The position numbers were made by a program, and so were the translations under genes. The notes beneath the pieces were generated by a model. It was not told where the DNA came from, ran no database searches, and saw nothing but the letters and a program-made list of their open reading frames with translations. A stretch of DNA of 64,000 nt, from NCBI GenBank assembly GCA_030272155.1, contig CP126194.1:2905501-2969500 (forward strand), written 5' to 3'. Shown here one piece after another: positions 26,398 to 37,610 of the stretch (its first letter is position 1; the number at the start of each line of letters is the position of its first letter). This stretch comes from Tetradesmus obliquus (Eukaryota; Chlorophyta; Chlorophyceae; Sphaeropleales; Scenedesmaceae).

Positions 26398-27929
26398 CAG
26401 TTTGACGTACCGCTGCAGTACTCCGTGCAGTATCTGCTGCCAGCACAGCCACCCATGCAGCCGCAGCTGCCGCCTCAGCAGCCGCCTGTGCAGCCACAGC
26501 CTCAGCTGCTGCCTCAGCAGCAGACTGTAGCACGCGCAAAGACAGCATCACAGCAAGAACGCCTGCGGCACCAGTTTGTGCAGCAACTGGAGCAGCGGTT
26601 TCAAGGCAACGCCACCTCAGACCTGCCCGGCACAGGTGAGCCGGCATCTGGCACTGCAGTAGGCTGATGTGGGCCAGTGCAATGGGCTTTGGCGCATTGC
26701 ATAAGGCTGCAGTGGCCTGCGCAGCAGGCAGCATGGCAATGCAGAGTGCTGCAGACTGCCGCTAAGCAGCTGTGTGCGAGCCCTAGCATCCCTGTGGCCA
26801 TTGGGCAGTCAAGCTAAAGGTCCTGCACTGTGTTTGCTATGCCGCTTTGCAGGTGCTGCTGCAGGCAATGCAGGCATGTTACTCGGTGCTGTTGCTGCCG
26901 TTGCGGCAGCTGTTGGTGCCAGTGGCGCAGCTCCTGCGGCAAAGGGAGAGAGGTCTGTTACAGGGGTGGGCAAGCTATCGCCCTAGAGCGAGTCACTTGC
27001 CCCTCTTTCAGCTCACATATCATGAGAACCCGATAGCAAGCCACAAGATGCAACCAAAGTAATACTCCAGAGGCATCTTGCAGCCCCTACCTCCCCATAA
27101 ACCAACAAGTACATGCAGTGCAGCATGTGCGAAGTGCAGCACGAAAAGCAGCAGGGTGCTCAAAGCACAGGGCACAAAACGCACAAGGGAAGGCAGGCAT
27201 GGTCCAAACAACAAGCGGGATGCACAATGGTGCTGCTTAACATAGGTGTTTGGCATGATTGCACCAAGGCACTGATGTACACACCAGACTGCAGCAAGCA
27301 GGAGCACGCGGGACCGACAGGAGACACTGCATGTGACATGCAAACTAAGGTGCTACTGCTTCTGCAATCCTCATGGCTGACAAGCACAGAAGCACGCAAT
27401 GCGACACACAGAGCTGGAAAATCAAGCACAGTGACACACGACATGCAACATGGCCTTGCCAGAAAGTGGAGATTGGACAACTACTGACAGCACATCATGT
27501 AAAAGCAGGAAGGTCAACCAGAGCGGGGCGCCAGTACAATGCGCAGCTGTGCTGGAAGAAGAAGAGGGGTTACACGGTGTGCACAGGCAACTACGTTGCA
27601 ACGAACACCCGAAAATCTGGAACGTCGCAGATGACTCAGCAAAACAGGCTGTCACTCAAGGAGACTCACCCCAAAAAGTCTCGCGGTGTGTGTAACTTGA
27701 CATATGGCCTTGCAGGCAACTGTGCTGGATCAGATCGCAAGAACGGGCAAGAAGAAAGAAGAAAAGGGGTTACACGGTGTGGAAGAAGAAGAGGGGTTAC
27801 ACGGTGTGCACAGGCAACTACGGGCAAACCCCGCCCTCATGTAGGCTTGCAATCGTCTACATGTGGCATCCAACACACGCGAAATGTGTTTGTATGCTAG
27901 GTGTCCAATTTGGTCTACTTGGTATGCGC

Positions 27930-28121
27930 GCAGGCTTCTATGCTCAAGGATCAGGGATCGAATCCCAGTGAGAGCAATCTGTTGGGTCGCTGGTCCAAGC
28001 TATGCTTGGGTTGCTTGAATACTACGCAGGCTTCTATGCTTAAGGATCAGGGATCGAATCCCAGTGAGAGCAGTCTGTTGGGTCGCTGGTCCAAGCTATG
28101 CTTGGGTTGCTTGATTACTAC
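27930..28121 (+). repeat. 96-bp tandem pair with tRNA-Arg-like segment (copy in unit 2)
   Basis: This is the 1,724-bp-displaced duplicate of the pair at 26206-26397, with the same B-box-like core in each half. Its end coincides with the start of the third, partial large repeat unit. Confidence 0.55.
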
Positions 28122-28815
28122 CAGTTTGACGTACCGCTGCAGTACTCCGTGCAGTATCTGCTGCCAGCACAGCCACCCATGCAGCCGCAGCTGCCGCCTC
28201 AGCAGCCGCCTGTGCAGCCACAGCCTCAGCTGCTGCCTCAGCAGCAGACTGTAGCACGCGCAAAGACAGCATCACAGCAAGAACGCCTGCGGCACCAGTT
28301 TGTGCAGCAACTGGAGCAGCGGTTTCAAGGCAACGCCACCTCAGACCTGCCCGGCACAGGTGAGCCGGCATCTGGCACTGCAGTAGGCTGATGTGGGCCA
28401 GTGCAATGGGCTTTGGCGCATTGCATAAGGCTGCAGTGGCCTGCGCAGCAGGCAGCATGGCAATGCAGAGTGCTGCAGACTGCCGCTAAGCAGCTGTGTG
28501 CGAGCCCTAGCATCCCTGTGGCCATTGGGCAGTCAAGCTAAAGGTCCTGCACTGTGTTTGCTATGCCGCTTTGCAGGTGCTGCTGCAGGCAATGCAGGCA
28601 TGTTACTCAGTGCTGTTGCTGCCGTTGCGGCAGCTGTTGGTGCCAGTGGCGCAGCTCCTGCGGCAAACCCCGCCCGTCGCCGCAATTGGGTGCAGAATTT
28701 GTGTGCCCGTGTGCAGCGTGATCAACAACAGCGGCAAAACCGGCAGCAGAACGCACATGCACAGCGTGGCAGTCGGCGCCTACAGCAGCAACATGTGTGC
28801 ACCCCGGCCTGATGG

Positions 28816-29410
28816 TGTCCAGGTTGAGAGCGGTGTGTACAGCAGTGCTGACTCAGTGGTGCGCGGTGAGCAACAAGGTCACCTGTATCCACCAGAGTTT
28901 TTAAACACTCTGCGCATGTCTGGCTTGCCACCACACAAGCTGCACTTGCACGTTGGGTGCCCTATCATTCTGCTGCGCAACATGTCTGCAGGATTGGCGA
29001 ATGGCACACGCATGGTGGTCACGAAACTCATGGACAACTTCATCCAGGCAAAGGTGGCCACCGGCCCTGCAAAGGGCCGAGTGGTGTGGCTGCCACGCCT
29101 GAACCTGCAGCCCTCTGATGCACAGGCTATACCTTTCGATATGTGCAGGCGCCAGTTTCCAGTGCGCGTTGCATATGCTATGACAATCAACAAGGCACAG
29201 GGGCAGACCCTCAAGGCAGCAGGTGTGTACCTGCCTCGCCCTGTGCTCTCGCATGGTCAGTTGTATGTTGCCTTCTCGCGGGTTGGCATCTGGAGTGCTC
29301 TCAAGGTGTTGGTGGTTGGGGGCTTCCGTGCAGCTACTGCGGCTATTGCAGCTGGTGTGTACACTAAGAATGTTGTGTATCGTGAGGTGTTCCAGGGCAT
29401 TGGGGTTTGA
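28816..29410 (+). pseudogene. C-terminal fragment of a Helitron PIF1-like helicase
   Basis: The frame ends at 29410 and reads YPPEFLNTLRMSGLPPHKLH, VGCPIILLRNM, GLANGTRMVV, PVRVAYAMTINKAQGQTLK and GVYLPRPVLSHGQLYVAFSR. These match the last ~200 residues of PIF1-type helicases encoded by Helitrons, including the MTINKAQGQ and SHGQLYVAFSR motifs (IV-VI region). The Walker A and B motifs and the Rep nuclease are absent, so it is a 3' remnant that moves, if at all, in trans. The frame extends upstream to 28571 through the third copy of the large repeat, but that part shows no helicase similarity. Confidence 0.85.
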
Positions 29411-30135
29411 GCTTCACACTCGGCACTGGAACACTGTGCTTGACGAACTCATATTGTGCCTCGCGTGTATAATATGCTGTCTGGCTGCTGCTGCAAGTTG
29501 TTTGGTGTGCCTGAAGTCAGCACAAGTGCTGAGGGTTGTAACAAGCACCTGTCAGTGCTTTGGCTGCAGATGGACCGATGCTTGCAAGCAACAGCCTGTG
29601 CCTTTTTCCTGCGAGTGGCGTAGCCACGGGTAACTACTAGTAGATTTTAGAGTGTCCACATCCGATACGTTGGTCCCCAGTACTGCCTGGTCTGCCATGA
29701 TGGTGATGGGCTGTTGTTGACACAAGCCTTACAGGCTGCAGGACGAGTGCTGTATCGTTTGGAGGTTGTCAGATCTGATCAATTGCAGCAATGGCGATCA
29801 CCTTTGTCGCCAGGCGTAGAAGTTGACGGGGAGAACTTGAACGGTTCAAGTTGAACCTATTCGAACTCCCCCCCAGCCCTGAACCCGCCTGATCAAATTC
29901 CTCAGTCCGCGCATCATACAGAGGGAAGGTTGACCTGGATTCGTAAAGCTGGTTTGGTGCGTATCGAGGATAGAATGGTGGAGGTCGTGCCCTGTCCAGC
30001 TACCCTATGGTTCCAGCAGCAGCTGCAGTTGCCCAGACTCCCCATGAACACAGCCATACTCAAAGACACTGTTGCACACTGCCTAGCTATAGGGACTTCA
30101 ATGTTATGCATCTTGCTTATGTGTGCAGCAGCTGT

Positions 30136-30164
30136 TCAGCAGCAGGACCACACGCACTGCGTTA

Positions 30165-30208
<44 letters not shown>

Positions 30209-30915
30209 CACCTCTGAACTAGTACCTGTGCAGATAGAAATGCAGGCTTACTTACCAGCTGTAAGTCAACCAGTGCATGACGTGCAACAGCAATTTCACA
30301 ATAGTTGTGCCTCCAACAGCATGGATGCTTGCTGTCCTGTGCCACAACAGCGCGCAGACAGTCGCCTTGCACATCATAGCTTGCTTGACACGGATTTTGC
30401 ATGTACGCCAGTCTGAAGTTGGGCTGATGTGAGTGCTGTAGGTTTCCTCTGCACAGCTTCTCCTCCCTACTACCAGCAATCAATGCTGGAGCAGGCACAG
30501 CAGCGGCAGCGGCAGCAGCAGCACGGCCAACTTGCTTGCTGTGCTTAGCAGCCCACCACCTGGATGCGTTTGTATGTTGTTTTGCTTCTGCAACGCAATC
30601 GGTAAGTAGTTGCATCATACAAATGGCGCGTTGTACAACCGTTGGGCTGCTGGTGAAGCTGTTGCCTGTGTTCTGCACAGCACCCCTGCTGCTGTGGCAG
30701 ACCTGATACTGCTCATCACAAGCCGTCTTCTGCTTGCGGAGCGTGACCATGTAGAGTAGCAAACATTGCACATTACAATGTGTGGCAGTATGATAGCAGC
30801 TGTCCAGCGTGTGTGGCTCAGCTGCTGTTACTGCTGCTTGGATCATGGAAGCATACATCGCGTCTAAGGGCACCAGTGGACCAGGGCTGCTCACGTTGAC
30901 GACACACATCTGCAC
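30136..30915 (-). CDS. Hypothetical 259-aa open frame, doubtful
   Basis: The frame is open with an ATG, has no recognisable domain, and contains poly-Ala and a poly-Leu end that comes from a CAG run on the other strand. The middle (VVQRAICMMQLLTDCVAEAK) looks more protein-like than the rest. No splice partners were found. It may be chance. Confidence 0.15.
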
Positions 30916-31049
30916 ACATTGCTCTCATGCAGTTCAACGAGCTGTTGAGACTGCCAATGCTGTGATCAGCGCCGAGAGGTCGGCAGCCTCGGCTACCCTG
31001 TCACAGCAGCACGGCAACGATGCAAGCACAACATGCAGGGTTTCTTTCT

Positions 31050-31500
31050 TTGGTATGTAAGGCAGGGTACCGGCTTGCACCGCCTGCCGTTCAGAAATTG
31101 TGTTGAATCCCCGAAGGAATTCAACACGGGGGTTGGAAATAGTTTTCAATCAGCAATCCTGATGCCTCGCTTTCGCTCATAAGCTATCAGAATGCCCCAA
31201 GCGCAAAGATGAACTGATGGGGGAGGCGCAGGAATATATATTGCCCGCAAGGCCGCTAAGCCTGATCTCTGCACCCTGAGGTCATGATAAGTGACCAGCT
31301 CTGGCCGCTGTATATACTGCAGCGCAGCTGAGGGGGCCTTATCTTTGCGCTTGGGGCATTCTGATAGCTTATGAGCGAAAGCGAGGCATCAGGATTGCTG
31401 ATTGAAAACTATTTCCAACCCCCGTGTTGAATTCCTTCGGGGATTCAACACAATTTCTGAACGGCAGGCGGTGCAAGCCGGTACCCTGCCTTTTATACCA
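31050..31500. mobile_element. Long inverted repeat: foldback/MITE-like element
   Basis: Arms of about 150-160 bp (31050-31210 and 31341-31500) are reverse complements, essentially perfect from ggcagggtac (31061) to gcgcaaagat (31210), with a few mismatches at the outer ends. They flank a 130-bp non-repeated spacer. No open frame or convincing target-site duplication was found. Terminal inverted repeats of this length suggest a non-autonomous DNA transposon, and the CAGGG start is hAT-like, but the family is not established. Confidence 0.75.
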
Positions 31501-32611
31501 AACAAATAATGTATGTTGGGCGTGTTCGCTGTGTTCCTGGACCACAATCATCACAGGACGCCCACCCGCCAAATGCCATCATCAAGAGCCTTGCAGCACA
31601 GGAGGCTCAGCTGATCCTGCAAAAGAAAATTAAATGATAGAATTTGACCACTTGGCTGGCTAGCCTGCATCAAAAAGATGCCAGTGGCAGCTGCGAGGCA
31701 CGCCTTTGATGATCTTTTGGGGACACAGCAGTAGGGGCCCAGTATACTGGACACGACGGCGAAAGAGCTCCAAACAATACTAGTTTGTTTTCATAGCGCT
31801 TCTTGAGTGTGCTACCTTGCGGTCACTGCAAATTGGCCAGACTTTTTGGTCACAACAGCAGCAGCACAGCAAGTCTCACTCACAACAACTCCCTGCAGCG
31901 CAGGCGCAACGTGCAGCGCAAGGGTGGAATAATTAGATACCAGTTGGGAAGCAAGTAATTTCCTGACGTCCAGGCTGAGGCATACGCTGCTCGTAGGCAG
32001 TGGCTGCTGCTGTTGGCAGGCAGTGATTGTATGCTGACCATGCCATTCTGCTACGCTGTGCCAAGATGCTTATCGCAGCAAACGGAAGGCCTTCTCACCA
32101 CCGTAAGACCTTTGGACGAATTAGCATTGCTGTACAGCTACCAGACATATTGAACCCGCAGCGAGCACCCACCAGAAGCAGCGCTCGCAACACGCCGCAC
32201 ACTGTATGCACTGGCAGTGCTTAGCCTATGTCTGCCTGCTGTGATAGCCGATAAGATGGTTGTAAAAGTTTCCCTGCTGGCAGTGCCATCATGTTTGAGC
32301 GTGATGCTGGCCACAATGGCTCAGCATCGGAACGCATGCACTGTCTGCCCACCATGCATGCAGCCATATGGCTACAGACGCCACTACTTCTTATAGGAGC
32401 ATGCACCATGTGCGCACAATCTTGCTCCGAATGCATCTATACCCGTTGCACTGCCACTGGCATCATGCTTTCGGCATGATCGCCGCAGCTGTTGGCATTG
32501 ATGGTGTCAGACCTGCTGCTTACTTCCAACAATGGCAGCAGTCAGGCTGTCGGTCATGACCAGCAGCAATCAACAGGCTGTGCCTGACACGCAACCTGCA
32601 GCGATGGACAC

Positions 32612-32791
32612 ATGAAATCCACACGCCTGCTTGTTAGGAAACAGGCTGCGCTGCAGGCGGGTGCGCCGGATGATGACCTGCTGACTGTGAATGCCAGCTG
32701 GAAAAGAAAGCCAGCTGATCGCTGGGACAGTCCATGGGTTAAGGCAAGCGAAGCATCTACACACCGTGCTTCTGCAGCACTGGTGCTTTGA
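32612..32791 (+). CDS. Small open frame, 59 aa, doubtful
   Basis: It starts MKSTRLLVRKQ and contains PDDDLLTVNASWKRKPADRW. Composition looks more protein-like than neighbouring frames, but I recognise nothing and see no promoter or partner exon. It may be a decayed fragment. Confidence 0.15.
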   Translation: MKSTRLLVRKQAALQAGAPDDDLLTVNASWKRKPADRWDSPWVKASEASTHRASAALVL

Positions 32792-33152
32792 TAAGAAGCT
32801 AATCTAGGACGAGCTGTGCACGCATGCTGTTTCAATGCAGCACAACCCACGATGGAATTATGCCAAGAGTGAGGCAGATCAAGGCACCCTGCGCATGTGC
32901 AGCTGCATCTGCACCGGCAGCGCGGGCAACCGCCACTGATGATGAGACAAGGCATACACCAAGACACACAGAAGGAACAGGCAACGCTGCTGCATGTGTG
33001 CTGCGCGCAAGTAGAACTTGTGGCCATACTATGTAGTACAAGGAAGTATGTACAGAAGCACAGCATAAACAAAAGCGCATTGTAAGAACTGCTGCACCAC
33101 ACCGCGGCTGATAACCATACGCCACAACATATGGTTTGTTTGTCATGCTAAG

Positions 33153-33651
33153 CTATCTAGGAGGCAGCACCACCTGCTCCAGAGTAAGCTGCTTGCCACT
33201 GGCCCTGCTGCTGCTGCGCCCCCGCCCACGCCGACCTGCCTGCTGACCACCAGGCTTGCTGTGGGCGGCTGCCGCTGCTGTGTTTGCCGCATCGCCGCTC
33301 AGCCAGCCAGGAGCAGGTGGAGTGTTGCTGCCTTTCGGTGTCCCGCACAGCTCGCACCGTAGCATGACCTGCTTGTTGCCGCTGAATGTGCAAGCAAGGC
33401 AAGCCCATGTGCTGCTGCTGCTGCTGGTTCCTCTGCTACTTCTGCCGCCCTTTCCGTGCTGCTGTGTGCTTGTGGCGGCAGCTGCTGCAGCATGCATGCC
33501 AGCATGGCTGCCTGCTTCCAGGCCATGCCTGCTGTGGAGCTGCTGCTGCTGCTGCTGCTGAACCCCATCTATGCCGTAAGGCATACATGTAGGGAGTTGG
33601 TCATGCGGCTGTTGTTGCTGCATTTGCTGGGCTTGCTGTCCCTGCAGAGGC

Positions 33652-33686
<35 letters not shown>

Positions 33687-33840
33687 CTGCTGATCAAGAT
33701 TCGGCAGCTGTGATGCTTTGCACCACTGGCTACGCGGAAGTGGCGGACCCCCTTGCTGCTGCTGCTGCTCTTGCGGTTTTGCAGGCTGGTCGGCAGCAGG
33801 GTCGCCTGCAGCACCCCAAGTAGGCGGTAACTGCTGCGGC

Positions 33841-33883
<43 letters not shown>

Positions 33884-33904
33884 GCAGTGCGAGCATGCCA
33901 AGCG

Positions 33905-33935
<31 letters not shown>

Positions 33936-34446
33936 ACAGCCCTCAGCGAAGCTGTGCTGCGGGCAGTTGAGCTTGGCGCGCTTCACCGCAGGGCTGCTCT
34001 GCGCACCCTGCAGCTGTTGTTGCTGCTGCTGCTGCTGGTGGTGAAGAGCAGCCAATTGAGCAACCAGCTGATCACCATGCACGCATTCCAGCTGCCAATG
34101 CTGCCATTGCTGCTGCTCCTGGGGCAGCTCTTGGTGTCCTTCCATCTGCTGCCCTGCTGCTACAGCACCAGCCACACGGCCCATGGGTGCCGTGCCACCA
34201 GCAGCAGCAGCAGCAGCAGCAGCACCAACTTCATCGCTAGCACCCGATGCTGTTGCGCCCTCATCGCCCCAACTGGCGTGGCTGCAGCCGGCACCGCTGT
34301 GCTCAAACCCCTCAGCATCATCCTCGTCGTCATCATCCAGCAAATCAAGCACATCATATGACAGCGCCGCAGCTGCTGCTCGATGCTCCTCCATATGCTG
34401 AGCATGCTGGCCAGACTCCTCCCCAGCTGCCGCACACTGACCTCCA

Positions 34447-34480
<34 letters not shown>

Positions 34481-36861
34481 CTCCAGAGTCCTGCTGATCA
34501 GCAGCCTCACCCTGCTGTTGCTGCTGCTGCTGCTGCTGCTGCCTGCCCTGCAGGATCATGCGCTGCAATGCATTCAGCCTGCCACCGGCTGCAGCAGCAT
34601 CCAAAGCATCACCCGCCGTCACCACTCGCCGCAGCGCTGAGCCCCGCACCCCCATCAGCCGAATCTCGCAGGGCAGCTCGGCCCGCAGCAGCTTCAGCAC
34701 AGGCGGCAGCATCTGCTGCGGCGTGTGCACGTGGCCGGGCAGCGTGACGGCGCGCGTGCGCACCGCAAAGTCGGTGGTTTTGAGCTTCAGGGTGAGGGTT
34801 TTGGCGGCAATGCCCTCCGACTCCATGTCCGCTGCCAGGTGCTGCACCAGCGTCTCAGCCTGCAGGACAGCAGCAGTGCAACGCAGGCACGCCAAAACCT
34901 GCCATCAAACACACACTCATACAACAGCGCACAAGTCGCGGGACAACACCGTGCTGCTTGCCCGCTTGTTGCGCTGGGCTCCCCGCATGCAAAGCATCAA
35001 CCGAGACTTGTTACGCTCCAAGTTTGACCAAACGCAACCCGCCTCACCATCTTCTCCATCTCTGCAGGGCTTGACATGTTGGCAAAGGTGCGCTCGCAGC
35101 TGATGCCCTTGCGGCTCACACCACCACCAGCGCCAGCACCACCCTCATCCCCTCTGCTGCTGCCGTGCTGCGTGGCCCCCAGCCCCAGCCCCACACTGAG
35201 GAAGAAGTGTGACGAGATGCTGCTGAAGAGTGCCGAGATGAGTGCGCGCTGCTGCAGCAGGTGGCCGCAGCTTGTGATGCCGAGCGCATTTAGGGTTTGC
35301 TCGCTGACCTTGCCAATACCTGGCACCTGCAGCAGTGCGTATACACATCTGGTGAGTATCAATCGAAACGAAACGCTGAACGTAGCATGCGTTACCAAGC
35401 ACTGCGTGCTGGGCGTGTTGATATAAGGCATGCTAACTGGCGGCAGGTATTCCACACCCCAGCACAAGTACTGCCAGCAGACACAGAAGCGCACAGCCCA
35501 CATACACCACCACCAGCACCAGCAGCGCATACACATACAACAACGCACATTGAACATGTTACGTGCAGCGTTCACCTTGCGGATCGGCAGGTCCTGCACG
35601 AAGGCCATCACCGCCTCCCTGCTGCTGCCCACCAGAGCCTGCCCGTTGGGCTTGTTCAGATCTGAGGCCACTTTTGCAAGCGTGGCATTAGGCGCCACGC
35701 CTACGCTGCAGGTCAGACGCGTGGCTGCCTCCACGCCAGCGCGCAGCGCGGCAGCAACCTGCAGGAGGCACCGTCACACAAGTTTGACCAGGGTTTGACC
35801 AGCACAGCGCTGCTTACTGTACTGCGCAGCCTTTCACAATTCAAGGCCTGGAAGAAGAGGGCACGCTACATTCACTAACAGCATCTATCAACGTGCAGCT
35901 GGGCCTCCGTAAATCAGGTTCATGATGTCCCCACCTGCTCCCCAGTCATGCTGTGTGCCGCGCAGTAGTCTGTCACATCCAGGTAAGCCTCATCCAGACT
36001 GCCCGCCACAAAGTGCGGGTCGTACAGCTTGAACACCTCGCGCGTTGCTGCGCTGGCCGCCTCATACTTGCGGAAGTCCGGTTTGACAAACAACAGCTGG
36101 TGGAGAAGGCAGATGTCGAGTGTGAGGAGTAGAGTGGTGCAAGGAGGGCGCATGGTAGGGTGCGGGTGTGTGAGCTACACAGTAAGGCGCTCAGCCAGTC
36201 AGGACAAGCTGGGATGAGCTAGCACACCTACTAGCAAGCATTCATGCACGTTGGAGTGACAAGCGCAGCTGACACCAGCAGACATGGCCTGGCTGTGCAG
36301 CACATGCAAATGCTGCAGGCAGTGAAAAAGTTTGGTTGCCGACAGCGCAGGAACAATCCCATGACAGTAGCGCTTTTCAAGTGCACCATGCACCCGCCTG
36401 CTGCCTGCTAGACAAGCTGCAGCCTCACCTGTGGGCACAGCTTGCGCGCAATGAAGCCTGGCATCGCTGATCGCACCCCAAACTTGCGCGCCTGCAGGAG
36501 GAGCATGCGCGCCGCACAAACACAGCATGCCGTCAGCTGTGGTCGACTCCTGCACCCCTGCCACCTTCACCAGTTCATGCAACACTGTCCAAAGCCCAGC
36601 ATAAAGCGGCCTACCTGCAAACCAGCAACTTTCTGTACAATCTTGCTGTGACACGAAAGCTTTCGGCCAAACAACGCTGCATCATCTGCCTGTTTGTTTA
36701 GACACAACACCAGTTTGTAGCAGCTGACTGCCCTGCTGCAGTGCCTGCGCAGTACCTCGTAGTTTGCGGTGGTGATCATTCCCATGCCGCCAACGGCCAT
36801 GGGCTTGCTTGCCAAATCCGGCCGGTCAAGCTCCTCAACACTGCAGAAGCAGCGGGAGCAG

Positions 36862-36903
<42 letters not shown>

Positions 36904-37548
36904 CAGCAGCAACAACAGCTGTAACTGCATGCCAGGAGAGGTAGCCTCAGCTCATTGGCGGCAAGTTTTGCGTCATGGCTGCTGCAGTAGCACTAGCAGC
37001 AGCAAGGCAGACAATCATGTGTCTTACCAAACCAGGAGGGCAGCAGTGTGCAAACTGCAAAACTGCACTGCAGACACGCCACAGGCTTGCAGTTCTGCTG
37101 TCTGCAGTGGCTTAAATGCTAGAGGTACACGTAGTTTGTGTGCGTGTTCACAGTGTGCATGCACATGTGTGAGCATCTGCAATATATACACGCAACGCAG
37201 TTGCATGCAGCCGTGTGTATGTGTTGTATACAGGCGCACAGCTACCTTGCATAGAATGCGTCCATGTCAGCATGCAGCCAGGTGCGGCTGAGGTCCCTGC
37301 CCGCCTCCAGCTGAGCCAGCTTGGCATCAGCAGCCCTGCAGGTGCAGGCGAGCAGCCGCATGATGAGGCAGACATAGGGGCAGCAGCTCAGCTGCGGCCC
37401 ACATGCGCAAATGCAGGTGACAGGCTGTTGCACGGAGGGCTTGCGGAAGCATGCACAAACAAGCATTTTGCACAGCATTCAGTGATTACTGCTCAAGAGA
37501 AACACCGTCGCTGCTGCTGCCACCGCAGCTGCAGCCGGCATCAGTTGT

Positions 37549-37610
<62 letters not shown>

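Larger units (their letters stand above)
24675..28667 (+). repeat. 1,724-bp tandem repeat, 2.3 copies
   Basis: Unit 1 is 24675-26398, unit 2 is 26399-28122, and partial unit 3 is 28123-28667. Units 1 and 2 look identical over everything compared. Unit 3 differs by at least one base (A at 28609 where unit 2 has G at 26885), then departs into the helicase-bearing segment after the shared gcggcaaa. Near-identity implies very recent duplication, ongoing homogenisation or an assembly collapse/expansion artefact. Confidence 0.95.
24089..29640 (+). mobile_element. Helitron-like rolling-circle transposon, internally deleted and rearranged
   Basis: The right end fits the Helitron rule: a short hairpin (gtggc-gta-gccac, 29614-29626), then about ten bases, then CTAG (29637-29640) followed by host T. 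Just inside lies the C-terminus of a PIF1-type Helitron helicase in the same orientation. The left end is tentative: an A|TC junction at 24088-24090 opens TCCACTACTAGAAAG, and Helitrons insert between A and T and start with TC. No Rep (HUH) domain and no helicase motifs I-IV are present, so the copy is non-autonomous. The interior holds a 1,724-bp unit in two full and one partial copies. Right end is well supported; left end is inference. Confidence 0.65.
29641..33152. other. Gene-poor region between the Helitron-like element and POLK
   Basis: No confident gene. A 68-codon open stretch follows the transposon directly (29651-29857, reading YCLVCHDGDGLLLTQALQ) and lacks an ATG. A 259-aa leftward frame (30136-30915) is mostly low complexity. 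The clear structure is the inverted repeat at about 31050-31500. A perfect palindrome lies at 29834-29852 (aacttgaac-g-gttcaagtt). Confidence 0.45.

Noticed and set aside
31050-31500. Assignment of the inverted repeat to the hAT superfamily
   Set aside because: The CAGGG end is suggestive, but no 8-bp target-site duplication is visible because the inverted repeat extends past it.
32554-33102. 182-aa Cys/Ser-rich leftward frame
   Set aside because: No domain, no splice support, composition like random GC-rich sequence.
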